This document shows positions 1 through 8,493 of a stretch of DNA of 64,000 bases, in pieces (the first letter of the stretch is position 1; each line of letters starts with the position of its first letter). The stretch lies in NCBI RefSeq assembly GCF_013402915.1, contig NC_050720.1, positions 310,001-374,000 of the forward strand. The letters run 5' to 3'. The position numbers and the translations under genes were made by a program. Source of the stretch: Zygotorulaspora mrakii (lineage: Eukaryota; Ascomycota; Saccharomycetes; Saccharomycetales; Saccharomycetaceae). The notes under the pieces are model-generated. The model did not search any database. It worked only from the letters and a program-made list of their open reading frames with translations, and was not told the origin of the DNA.

Positions 1-1515
1 GTTCCAAGAAGACCTGCGTGGGACAAAACCATGACGAGATTTCAATTGGACAGGCAAGAGAAAGAAGCTTTTTTGAACTGGAGGCGTAAATTGGCGATGT
101 TGCAAGAGTCTAATGAAGATCTGCTGCTTACTCCATTCGAAAGAAACATTGAAGTTTGGAGACAATTATGGAGAGTCGTCGAAAGATCAGATTTGGTGGT
201 ACAAATTGTCGATGCCAGGGATCCATTACTGTTCAGATCTGTCGATTTGGAAAGGTATGTCAAAGAAATCGATGAGCGTAAGCAAAATTTACTTTTGGTT
301 AATAAAGCAGATCTTCTCACTTTGAAACAAAGGGTTGCGTGGGCTAAATATTTCAAATCCAAAAATGTTGCATTTTCATTCTACTCAGCTTTAAAAGCGA
401 ATGAGACTTTGCAGAAGCAAGAAGAACTTGGTGAAGATTACGTTCAAGAGGAGATGAAGGAAGAGTTAGAGGACGGAGAAGTGGAAGACGAAAGCATTTT
501 AGAAAGTGTTAAAATATTGACACTCGACCAGTTAGAGGAGCTGTTTTTGGCCAGAGCTCCTGCAGTTCCATTGACAGTCCCACTTCCTGGACAACAGCCC
601 GTGACCCAAATTGGATTAGTAGGTTATCCCAATGTTGGTAAATCTTCTACTATCAATTCTCTTGTTGGTGCAAAAAAAGTCTCAGTTTCGAGCACCCCCG
701 GTAAGACTAAACACTTTCAAACCATAAATTTATCAGATTCTGTTATTTTATGTGATTGTCCAGGTTTGGTTTTCCCTAATTTCGCTTATAACAAAGGTGA
801 ATTGGTATGCAATGGTGTTTTACCTATAGATCAGCTTCGTGATTACATTGGACCCTGTACTTTAGTTGCTGAAAGAATTCCTAAGTTTTATATCGAGGCA
901 ATCTACGGTATTCATATACAAATGAAGTCACCTGAAGAGGGCGGACATGGTGAACACCCGACAGCCCAAGAACTGTTAGTTGCTTATGCTAGAGCTCGTG
1001 GTTATATGACACAAGGCTTTGGTTCTGCAGACGAATCTCGTGCAAGTCGTTATATATTAAAGGATTATGTCAACGGTAAGTTGCTATACATCAATCCTCC
1101 ACCTAAACTGGACGATGATACACCTTACACAAGAGAAGAAAGTGCGGAATTCAACAAAGATATTTATGCCTTCGAAAGACTACCAGAAACTAGACAAATA
1201 CAATTATTAGAGGCTGCCAAATCTAAAGCAATTGTTGATTTCGATCTGGCGAGAGATTTAAACAAACTTACCTTTTCTGCTCATACAGGTGCTGAAAATG
1301 GCAGCGAAGCTTCAGGTGTCACACACGGTGGTAAACAAGCAGCCCTGCATAATGCATCAAGCAGCCTGGACAGGGATTTTTTTCAAATGAATAGTATTAC
1401 GGGTAAATTGACATCACCATTCCACAAGAATGCTGTAGTTGGTAATAACGGCAAGAAACATAATAAAAAAAACAAGAAAGATAAAAAGAGGGCTGAAATG
1501 CGCCCTGAGTGGTGA
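1..1515 (+). CDS. LSG1: Lsg1, 60S-subunit export/maturation GTPase (5' partial)
   Basis: The reading frame is open from base 1, so the N-terminus lies outside the window; S. cerevisiae Lsg1 is about 640 residues and about 504 codons are visible here. It is a circularly permuted GTPase: the G4 motif NKAD (near bases 301-312) and a G5-like SAL come before the P-loop GYPNVGKSS (from base 622) and the G3 motif DCPG (from base 754). That order is diagnostic of the YlqF/Lsg1/Nog2 family. The C-terminus is a lysine-rich tail (HNKKNKKDKKR). Known role: a cytoplasmic GTPase that releases the export adaptor Nmd3 from pre-60S particles. A charged acidic spacer (near bases 418-520) separates G5 and G1, as in the family. 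The next gene downstream is USE1, the same neighbour as in S. cerevisiae. Identity is close to certain; only the start is missing. Confidence 0.97.
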   Translation, partial: VPRRPAWDKTMTRFQLDRQEKEAFLNWRRKLAMLQESNEDLLLTPFERNIEVWRQLWRVVERSDLVVQIVDARDPLLFRSVDLERYVKEIDERKQNLLLVNKADLLTLKQRVAWAKYFKSKNVAFSFYSALKANETLQKQEELGEDYVQEEMKEELEDGEVEDESILESVKILTLDQLEELFLARAPAVPLTVPLPGQQPVTQIGLVGYPNVGKSSTINSLVGAKKVSVSSTPGKTKHFQTINLSDSVILCDCPGLVFPNFAYNKGELVCNGVLPIDQLRDYIGPCTLVAERIPKFYIEAIYGIHIQMKSPEEGGHGEHPTAQELLVAYARARGYMTQGFGSADESRASRYILKDYVNGKLLYINPPPKLDDDTPYTREESAEFNKDIYAFERLPETRQIQLLEAAKSKAIVDFDLARDLNKLTFSAHTGAENGSEASGVTHGGKQAALHNASSSLDRDFFQMNSITGKLTSPFHKNAVVGNNGKKHNKKNKKDKKRAEMRPEW

Positions 1516-1610
1516 ATCAAGTGGGCATCAAGATCATCTTTATAGAAATCTATATCAATTTAAAGGCACTTTAGATTTTTGGTTAGAAGACCTAAAAAAA
1601 TAGCATAGAA

Positions 1611-1643
1611 TTACCCGTCGTAAGGAAAATTTTGTACTATAAA
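1611..1643 (+). promoter_or_regulatory. Reb1-like site plus TATA box (candidate snoRNA promoter)
   Basis: TTACCCG (1611-1617) matches the Reb1 core in reverse orientation. TATAAA (1638-1643) follows 20 bp later. They lie far from the USE1 ATG (2196), about 550 bp, but at a suitable distance from a transcript starting near 1690. General-regulatory-factor site plus TATA is a common arrangement for yeast snoRNA promoters. The assignment is an inference. Confidence 0.4.
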
Positions 1644-1689
1644 TGGAGGTTCAAGTGCACGTACTTTTCCTTTCATAGTTACAAATATT

Positions 1690-2030
1690 TTTTTACTAAA
1701 TCGATCATGGCAAGAAATACGTTTTGGCATGGTTATCGGGCTGAGACTACGGTTTTGTAACTTGAATGATCTTTGGGACAGTTTTACGAGAGTTCTTCTC
1801 GTTGTTCTGAGAGGATTTTATAGTCAATACATTTCCCACTCAATCTGAGTTTTACATGTCGAGTATTTGGTATTGCCAAGAAATGGATATATTCCACGCC
1901 CTTTTCGCTAACAACGACTGATTAAACCCACAGTACGTAGTTTGATAGTAGGTGGGCGAAAATTCATCTAAAGTAGATTATTTACTTCTCGTTAGAACGA
2001 TAATGTAGTTTTCCTATCTTGACAAAGTTT
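1690..2030 (+). ncRNA. candidate H/ACA snoRNA, positional counterpart of snR82
   Basis: There is no long reading frame, but several stems can be seen. GATCATGGCAAG (1703-1714) pairs with CTTGAATGATC (1761-1771). TTTTCGC (1902-1908) pairs with GCGAAAA (1956-1962) and encloses CCCAC/GTGGG. An H-box-like AGATTA lies at 1975-1980. ACA-box-like trinucleotides followed by three bases occur at 1930 (ACAGTA) and 2022 (ACAAAG). A Reb1 site and TATA box sit just upstream. From memory, S. cerevisiae snR82 (about 268 nt, a 25S rRNA pseudouridylation guide) lies between LSG1 and USE1. The ends are guesses and the guide pockets could not be checked, so this is a positional hypothesis with some structural support. 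Confidence 0.3.
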
Positions 2031-2195
2031 TACTTTCTTATTCAGGCATTCTATTGAATATGTTTAGTTATAAATGTTGTGCTGTAAGCAGAGAGTACGA
2101 GCAGCATTTTATTCCTGTGACTTATTTTGAAAATAGTCTGAGTAAAAACTCGGAATAGAAGTACACATAAAGGACTTACAAAACAGGACAGCGAA

Positions 2196-2960
2196 ATGAA
2201 GGCAGCTTTGAGAGATGCTTTAGCTCATCAGATGACAGATCAAGTGGAAGATCCGTTTCTAGCCTATCTTTTGAGTACAAAGGTGTCTGAAAACTTGAAC
2301 GTCCTCAGAAATGACCTGCTGAAAGAGCAGGTAATTTTGGATGGGACGCGATCAAATGCTAATACGATAGGTGCGTATCAGAAAAACTGTGCTCAACTTG
2401 CGTTCGAGGCTTCAAGTAAAAAACATGAGACTATCGAATTGATGAAAAGAAAATACGATAATTACCAAGAAAGCTTGAAGAAACGCAGATATAGTGTGGA
2501 CTTCGATGCAGCAAGTGATGGTGTCGATCCTGTTGTAAACCTGGAGGTTTCTGAACCCGATGGATTAACGGATGAAACAGCAGAATTGAGAAGACGATTA
2601 TTAGGTCATAGGGTGTCAGATGCAGAAAGTGGCATTGGATCTACGAAGTCAATCGATAGGCAAATCGAGGACCAGGATAACTTACAGACTACATTGTTGG
2701 AGGATATGACCAATCTAGTGGGAACTTTGAGGCAGAGTGCTTCAGCTTTTCAAAATGCTCTGGAAGAAGATAGGAATGTACTGAGTGCCGCCGAAATCGG
2801 TGTACAGATTGCCTCTAAGAGTTTAGTGGATATTGGAGGTAAGCTAAAAAAATATGACAAAAAAAAACTTGGCTATCTATTCTATATTACTGTTTTCCTA
2901 TTCATGATAATAGGATTGATACTCACTTTTATTATTATCAGGTTATTTCCTGCCCTATAA
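2196..2960 (+). CDS. USE1: Use1, SNARE of Golgi-to-ER retrograde transport
   Basis: The 254-residue protein has the tail-anchored SNARE layout. An N-terminal helical region (residues 1-90) is followed by an acidic linker and then a SNARE-like heptad region around residues 150-225 (LQTTLLEDMTNLVGTLRQSA onwards). It ends in one hydrophobic anchor (about residues 229-251) with almost nothing after it. S. cerevisiae Use1 is 245 residues and also follows LSG1. Known role: an ER SNARE acting with Sec20, Ufe1 and Sec22 and the Dsl1 tether to accept COPI vesicles. The start is the ATG at 2196 with adenines before it. The stop is only 28 bp from the stop of the convergent transporter gene. Confidence 0.9.
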   Translation: MKAALRDALAHQMTDQVEDPFLAYLLSTKVSENLNVLRNDLLKEQVILDGTRSNANTIGAYQKNCAQLAFEASSKKHETIELMKRKYDNYQESLKKRRYSVDFDAASDGVDPVVNLEVSEPDGLTDETAELRRRLLGHRVSDAESGIGSTKSIDRQIEDQDNLQTTLLEDMTNLVGTLRQSASAFQNALEEDRNVLSAAEIGVQIASKSLVDIGGKLKKYDKKKLGYLFYITVFLFMIIGLILTFIIIRLFPAL

Positions 2961-2988
2961 AATATGCATTCCCTTATGATTAGATTTT

Positions 2989-4740
2989 TCACGTTATTAT
3001 CCTTCTTAGCTTCCTGTTTACTACTATAAGTAGAAAAATTCCAAATAGCACATTTAGAATGACAGACCATCTGCATGGTAAGAAGCTATTCAACAAAGAT
3101 TTTCGGAACGCATCCATTATAGTTTTGATGTGTGTTGCAGGCATTGAGGGACTCCTCAAATAAGCATTATCTTTGAGTAAAGTTAGCAGCAGATCATCAT
3201 CTTTTCCAAGGAGTGCTTCACTAAGCTCTCCTCTAAGAGAATTTGTGAACATTGTTAACGCAATTGACACGCTGAGAACATTCCCCAGGGAGCGGAATAG
3301 GAAATTTACACTCGTTGAGGAAGCCTGTCCCTTTCTTCCTACTTTCGCAACATTGAATAGCATAACAGTAACATTTTGTGAGCCCTGGGAGAACCCAAGA
3401 GTACTTATACCGAATATCATTCTGACATTGAAGAATGGATTTATTTTGTCTCCAGCCATCACTGGGGAACTATTTCGAACAGCTTGGTAGATGCCAGCGT
3501 ACCCGAACAGAGTTAGCAATGTCATCAGAAACAGCAAAACTGCCGAGTAATATATTGTGGCATGACGATCAGTGTTCGAGAACTTTTTAACTATCCAACC
3601 TGACCAAAGAGCTCCTGCTGCAGACGAGATGACAACACACATGATATACCAGCCAGATTGACTGACACTCACGCCCCAGATTAGCTGAAGGTATAATGGA
3701 ACCACAAACAAGCATGTATAGTTTATTAAAGCAACCAACCCATATATAATGGCAACTAATCCAAGAGTACCTTTTATGACTGAAAAAGGTATAATGTTCT
3801 CAACTGCAACGTAATTTTCAACAAATGCAAAAGTAAGTAATGATGAAACGAAGATCACTAAACTGGCTTTCTTATGAGGTGGCCATGATACATGTTCTAA
3901 TGATCCATCATTATTGTTTGAAAGAAGAACAATGAATGAAGATATCATCAGTAATAAACACAGACTCCCACCAAAATCTATTTTTTTCCAAGATTTCTTG
4001 GTGTCCTCGTTGTAGTCCCATACATATTTCCAGGAGAGATACAACGGAGCAATGCAAAAAGGTATTTGCGGAATGAATAATCCACTGACTCCGAAATATT
4101 CCAACAATATACCTCCTAGTGGACCCCCAATCGACTGAAAAATGGCCCACAGCACTGATCCATAACCCCAGTATTTCGCCCTTTCTGAAAGGGGAACCAT
4201 ATCTGATAGAATGATGTTGGTCATTGCACTCGTTCCAGAACCACCGATCCCGCATATTGCTCGAGCAATTGCCAGTTGTGGAATGGTTCTGGCTACGGAA
4301 CAGAAAATGATACCGATAGCAAATACAAATTGTCCAAAGAGTAAGCACTTTCTCCTTCCAATGATATCACTTATTTTACCGTATAAAGGCTGAGCGCTGC
4401 ATGTAGTAAGCAAGTAACTCGTAGCCACCCATGTAACTAAGGAGGCTTGCTGAAATCTCGAAGCAACATCATTTATCGTTGTCGACACAATGGTTCCATC
4501 CAAAGCTGAGAGAGCAGAGCTCGTCCATAGAGACGCTAACACTAAGGGGAACGTATGTGGATCTCGCAGATCAAGTTCCAAATCTTCCTGCTCCGCTCCC
4601 TCAAAGCTTTCCTGTTCAACTTTCGTCCCGGATTTCCCCTGTCTATCCTCGACATCATAAAAGTTACTGTCGGGAGTTGCTGTGCTCATATCAGCAGGTG
4701 TACTATTAAAAGAATCTAGTTCATATCGGTCTTCGCCCAT
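2989..4740 (-). CDS. VBA-type vacuolar basic amino-acid transporter (MFS, DHA2 family)
   Basis: This is a 583-residue major facilitator with an acidic soluble N-terminus (residues 1-65) and about 14 hydrophobic segments. The DHA2 motif LDGTIVSTT lies at residues 80-88, and motif A, GKISDIIGRRK, at 121-131. Length and motifs fit the Vba/Azr1 group; S. cerevisiae Vba5 is 582 residues and Vba1 562. Family members move lysine, arginine and histidine into vacuoles or export drugs, so substrate and membrane are inferred. The open frame extends to a TTG at 4770; I start at the first ATG (4740). Neither S. cerevisiae counterpart region has a transporter between the USE1 and ENP1 orthologs, so this is a lineage-specific insertion or an ancestral gene lost elsewhere. 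Confidence 0.8.
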   Translation of the reverse strand: MGEDRYELDSFNSTPADMSTATPDSNFYDVEDRQGKSGTKVEQESFEGAEQEDLELDLRDPHTFPLVLASLWTSSALSALDGTIVSTTINDVASRFQQASLVTWVATSYLLTTCSAQPLYGKISDIIGRRKCLLFGQFVFAIGIIFCSVARTIPQLAIARAICGIGGSGTSAMTNIILSDMVPLSERAKYWGYGSVLWAIFQSIGGPLGGILLEYFGVSGLFIPQIPFCIAPLYLSWKYVWDYNEDTKKSWKKIDFGGSLCLLLMISSFIVLLSNNNDGSLEHVSWPPHKKASLVIFVSSLLTFAFVENYVAVENIIPFSVIKGTLGLVAIIYGLVALINYTCLFVVPLYLQLIWGVSVSQSGWYIMCVVISSAAGALWSGWIVKKFSNTDRHATIYYSAVLLFLMTLLTLFGYAGIYQAVRNSSPVMAGDKINPFFNVRMIFGISTLGFSQGSQNVTVMLFNVAKVGRKGQASSTSVNFLFRSLGNVLSVSIALTMFTNSLRGELSEALLGKDDDLLLTLLKDNAYLRSPSMPATHIKTIMDAFRKSLLNSFLPCRWSVILNVLFGIFLLIVVNRKLRRIIT

Positions 4741-5559
4741 TTTTCCTACAAAGCTTCGCAGAATCGACAACGGTCAATACAATCGCTGATTGAGAATGTC
4801 AAGATGAAAAGCCTGTCTGTTATTGTCTCTTGGCCCATTAATAGAGAGGGCTCTTTTTACTTTCAAAAAGAATCTCGCTATGTTCGATCGTATTGCTGCT
4901 TTCCTTTTTAGAATGATGACTAAAGTTATATAATGATCTTGAATATCTTCCGTGGGAAATTCACCACAAATGCTAAGAAATGTCATTCGTGCATCCTTTT
5001 CCGAGCGAATAATTGATCCAAATATCGCTGTCATTTAAGCTTTGCTACCGTAGAAAGCTTCTTTGGACGACAAATGCACCACCTCTATGCAGGAATTATC
5101 AGTAGCGACCATAAGGAAACCTGCAGGATCGTCGCGACTCCGGAAGACATAGCCGCATTTCTTTTAAGACTTCCATGCTTAGGATAGTAGTTTAGTATTA
5201 TGTTTAAGCAATGAGCTTTCCATCTAATCTCAATGAATCAAGCACTGGCATAATTTTATGTTGACGATCGTCATTGTAGTTTAGTTTATTGGTCAGAACA
5301 GACTTTTCACGCCTCTTTTTAATATTTTGTTTATCTTTGATAATAATCAGTGCAGTTAATTAAAAAAAAATGACTACGGACCTAACTAAAAAATAGTATA
5401 AATTTGGAACATCAACTGTTAACGAAGAACATAAGTTTTCGATGTTAACTATCAACTTAAGTTTTGAAAGCTTCTTCACCGATGTTGTAGTCTATTGCAC
5501 TATTTATAATATACAAAGATTATATAGACATTTAAAATTGAAAGAATGCCTGCCTTAAT
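4741..5559. other. Intergenic: VBA-like promoter side and ENP1 3' side
   Basis: This 819-bp stretch separates the start of the transporter gene from the end of ENP1. The only sizeable frame is 86 codons on the minus strand (4774-5034), which resembles nothing I know and is not annotated. The part from about 5270 is AT-rich, as expected for a 3' flank. No clear operator, RNA gene or repeat was seen. Confidence 0.5.
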
Positions 5560-7014
5560 TTATTTTATATCAATCATCAAGTCATTATTTTCAACACTTG
5601 GATCGACGAATTCTCTACTTGCACCAGCTAATAGCTCCCGCCTGATTTCAGGACCAATGTCTTTGTGCCCTTTTTGGCGTACAGTTTCCAACAGGAAGTC
5701 TCTTTGATCTTGCGTGATATCGTTTTTGTAACGCTGTGCAAATGTTAAAAATGCCTTATGCCATACGACAGGCAGTGTCCTTGTGGCATCCTCATAGTTA
5801 CTACCATCTTCGAGAACTCTAAATCTCATAAAATAGTAGACACATTCGTCAACAGTCTGGTAGGGCAATGCATACTTTTTGTCCAAGAGAACTCTGATAA
5901 ACACAGCCGTGGAGGGTGAAAATGGTAACCTCAGTAAATAACTTAATGCAGCAGACGAATGTAGGACGGGAATTGATACTTTTGCGAGGATACTTCCTGC
6001 GATGGTAGCTTCACGAACATTGCAACCCGACTCGGCTAAAGGAAACAGGAAACCTTTGAAAAATGCACTTGGCTTATAAAGGGATTTTTTCAATGCACGG
6101 TAGACATGGTAATTTAAAGAATGATCTTGACTTCTCTCAATTTCTTCACGGAATCTCTCGTACAAAATTAAAGTAACAAATTTCTGAGATTCTTTGGCCG
6201 ACATATTAGAAACGAAGAGCTTTGTTGCTTCATAGACCACATGAGGGGACCATTGTTCCGGGAAAGTCACGTAGAGCACATCTTGCCAGTTCCTCAAAGA
6301 AGGAATAACTTTGAAAAGTTTGGGTAGCTTACCGTGTGTCCATGTCGATAAGATGGTACCGATTGTGGTGTAAGCTCTAATAACCTTTTCAGGCAAAGCA
6401 ACACCCTCTCCTCTCATTGCCTTTTCACGAAGGTCTTCCTCCGGCTGCTGCGGCACATTACCTGCTGATTCGTTTATTTCATCATCATGTTCCATTTCCT
6501 TCTCTTTGATAGAAGCCATGATTTTATCTGCAAGATTGTAACTACCACTCGAGGCATTATAGTCGCCCGAGCCCTTGAAATATTGTTCAAACATCGCATT
6601 ATCTTCTTCATCTATTTCTACGATTTCTTCCTCTTCATTTTCTACTCCCTCTCCATGATACTCGTCAAAATCAGAAATGTTCCCTGAGTTTCCATCCTCA
6701 TCTTCATCTTCCTCTTCCTCTTCACCAGAGCCATCATGATATTGCATGGACTTGAATCTAGCAGAATTATTTTTAGCTTCTTGTAGCTGTTTATCCTCTT
6801 CAACAGCAATTTCATCCTGCTGCTGCTTCGCCAGCTGCAAAATTTTTCTAGATGTATTGGAATCTATAAACTCTTCATGCTCATCAGCATCATCCTCCCT
6901 CTTTGAAGTTGTTTTGCCATGGGCCTTTCTCAAAGTACCTTGTACGGAGTCGAGATCCTTCAAAAGAGGGTCATGCCTTTGTTTCCTTGATCTTGCATTG
7001 GCCACTTTACCCAT
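5560..7014 (-). CDS. ENP1: Enp1, bystin-family 40S ribosome biogenesis factor
   Basis: The 484-residue protein (S. cerevisiae 483) opens with a basic segment, MGKVANARSRKQRHDPLLKD, and has a long acidic region at about residues 95-145 (GEEEEEDEDEDG and more). The C-terminal half (about residues 205-470) is the conserved bystin domain, including LRNWQDVLYVTFPEQWSPH and YALPYQTVDECVYYFMRFR. Known role: component of the 90S and pre-40S particles, needed for 18S rRNA maturation and 40S export. The promoter carries two overlapping CTCATC PAC-type hexamers and a perfect RRPE-like AAAAATTTTT, the standard ribosome-biogenesis regulon signature. In S. cerevisiae ENP1 is followed by HIS7 and ARO4; here SRM1 and an unknown gene lie in between, as expected for unduplicated ancestral order. 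Confidence 0.97.
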   Translation of the reverse strand: MGKVANARSRKQRHDPLLKDLDSVQGTLRKAHGKTTSKREDDADEHEEFIDSNTSRKILQLAKQQQDEIAVEEDKQLQEAKNNSARFKSMQYHDGSGEEEEEDEDEDGNSGNISDFDEYHGEGVENEEEEIVEIDEEDNAMFEQYFKGSGDYNASSGSYNLADKIMASIKEKEMEHDDEINESAGNVPQQPEEDLREKAMRGEGVALPEKVIRAYTTIGTILSTWTHGKLPKLFKVIPSLRNWQDVLYVTFPEQWSPHVVYEATKLFVSNMSAKESQKFVTLILYERFREEIERSQDHSLNYHVYRALKKSLYKPSAFFKGFLFPLAESGCNVREATIAGSILAKVSIPVLHSSAALSYLLRLPFSPSTAVFIRVLLDKKYALPYQTVDECVYYFMRFRVLEDGSNYEDATRTLPVVWHKAFLTFAQRYKNDITQDQRDFLLETVRQKGHKDIGPEIRRELLAGASREFVDPSVENNDLMIDIK

Positions 7015-7094
7015 GCTTGCTGGCAGTATTTCAATTAAAGTAATAGCTACAGCGTTTATTATTTAAAATACTCTGACTATATTGAGGTTGGTCT

Positions 7095-7132
7095 CTCATC
7101 TCATCGATTTTTTTTAAGCTATAAAAATTTTT
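7095..7132 (-). promoter_or_regulatory. PAC and RRPE elements of the ENP1 promoter
   Basis: CTCATC occurs at 7095-7100 and again at 7100-7105 (GATGAG read on the ENP1 strand). AAAAATTTTT lies at 7123-7132. They are about 80-120 bp upstream of the ENP1 ATG. PAC (bound by Pbf1/Pbf2, Dot6/Tod6) and RRPE (Stb3) mark ribosome-biogenesis genes in S. cerevisiae. Confidence 0.7.
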
Positions 7133-7298
7133 CAATGCTTACAGAACGCCGCGGATCGCATCCACTTCAAAAAACGACAGTAAATCTGATTCAAGTCCAG
7201 AAAGGACTGCGGAAAACAAAACAAGATCAAACAACTTCAAACATCATGGGCCAAGAATGGTGGGCGCGTTGTGCATGCACTCAATACAAATATTTGAG

Positions 7299-8057
7299 CT
7301 AGTTGTCTATTGTCTGAAGAAATTGTATAGTTTGGGAACCGAACGTTTCTCTCAGTATTTGTGCAAACCATACCAAGAGCCCTCCAGACCCCACAACGTA
7401 GAGAACAATACAGGGACCCCATCCTGTCAAAACACAAACATCTGCAGTGGTGCTAAACATCAGGAACACAAATGAACCGGTTCTCAAAATCCTCTTCTTG
7501 TCAGGGTCAAAAGTTTTGCGGAAAGCTGACACCGTTTGATCAATATTCATCCTTTCCATTTCTTGTGATGCCAATGAAACGAGCTCAGACTCTGAGCTCA
7601 TATTAGCAGGAACCGTAACCGGCAATGTCACCGGAATAGTGCAGAATTCAGTCGTATTTTTATCCGCTTCCAACAAAAGAGTCAAGCCCCTAGAAATTCG
7701 TATTAAGTCTTGAGAGATTTTTTCCATGCTGTTGCTTTCGAGATGTAGCTGACGTAGCTTTACATTCAGCAGCATGCCAAAGGTAGCCATCAGATTATCG
7801 TCTCCTGCGTATTTTGCCTTTGCAGAATCAAACTGGTTCCTGATCTCGGTCAGGACATCATTCCTGAAGTCCGCTTCATCATCAAAATCACTATAATCTA
7901 GCCGAAGACAACTAAAGGATTCTTCCAGCGATTCATCTAGTGTTCCACCTAGTGAGCCCAGCACGGGGCCACTGGCAGAATCGGTTTTCGAACAGAGGCA
8001 CACCTTTAAAAGCAGACAGCCTGCAAAAGCCCTCAAAAGGAAGCGCCATAGCCACAT
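7299..8057 (-). CDS. Unrecognised secretory-pathway membrane protein, 252 aa
   Basis: I do not recognise this protein. It starts at a clear ATG with a hydrophobic signal-like segment (residues 1-22, with Cys 14, 20 and 22). An acidic, probably helical luminal region follows (about residues 40-130, with Cys50). It has two N-glycosylation sequons (NTT at 134, NMS at 152) and Cys139. Two adjacent hydrophobic segments near the C-terminus (about 195-211 and 215-235) would form a hairpin, followed by a short tail. It lies between ENP1 and SRM1, where S. cerevisiae has no gene in either counterpart region. Signal, Cys-bearing luminal part and C-terminal membrane pair recall the Kar5/Tht1 nuclear-fusion family, but it is half the length of Kar5 and I see no decisive motif. 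The frame is intact and unlikely to arise by chance. Confidence 0.65.
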   Translation of the reverse strand: MWLWRFLLRAFAGCLLLKVCLCSKTDSASGPVLGSLGGTLDESLEESFSCLRLDYSDFDDEADFRNDVLTEIRNQFDSAKAKYAGDDNLMATFGMLLNVKLRQLHLESNSMEKISQDLIRISRGLTLLLEADKNTTEFCTIPVTLPVTVPANMSSESELVSLASQEMERMNIDQTVSAFRKTFDPDKKRILRTGSFVFLMFSTTADVCVLTGWGPCIVLYVVGSGGLLVWFAQILRETFGSQTIQFLQTIDN

Positions 8058-8493
8058 TGTACTTGGAAATATTAATGGTAACTATATAAAGTTTGATTTT
8101 ATGCAATGGGACCAAACTGATTAACTCCAAAGCAATCTTCTTTGGAGAGAAGAAATCAATGACGCCTCTGATACTGAAATCAGAACAAAATGTTCATACC
8201 ACACAAGAAGAGAATAAATTTCAATAATACTGCAGTACCTACAGCTAGTAATTCTATGTTCTCACAGGTTTTTGTGGCGCCACCATCAAAGAACGTCAGT
8301 CACTTTCTCTGCATCTCGGAAATCACGCGATATTCACATGCTCTTCTTGGAGCACCAAAACAAGAAGACTTTTTGGCAGTTGAGTGCCTACAGAGAAGAG
8401 ATCAAAGTGAGAAGAGATCGAGTATAAGCTGCAGTTGAAAATAGAAGAATCGAGCCTAAATAATTTTGCTTCATCTCACGAACACCTCGGAAA
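8058..8493. other. Divergent promoter region of the unknown gene and SRM1
   Basis: This 436-bp region lies between two divergent starts. An 82-codon plus-strand frame at 8190-8438 has no recognisable character and is not annotated. No strong consensus element was identified. Confidence 0.5.

Larger units (their letters stand above)
1516..2195. other. LSG1-USE1 intergenic region with a candidate snoRNA
   Basis: This 680-bp gap is long for this compact genome and has no convincing reading frame. It holds a Reb1-type site TTACCCG at 1611-1617, a TATAAA at 1638-1643, and then several inverted repeats. From memory, S. cerevisiae has the H/ACA snoRNA snR82 in exactly this gap. The candidate RNA is listed separately. 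The USE1 promoter must also lie in the last few hundred bases. Confidence 0.6.

Noticed and set aside
3911..4348. 145-codon minus-strand frame overlapping the transporter
   Set aside because: Out-of-frame shadow of the conserved transporter coding region.
4774..5034. 86-codon minus-strand frame upstream of the VBA-like gene
   Set aside because: No recognisable family, signal or codon bias; probably chance.
8190..8438. 82-codon plus-strand frame upstream of SRM1
   Set aside because: Lies in the SRM1 promoter, has mixed composition and shows no conserved features.
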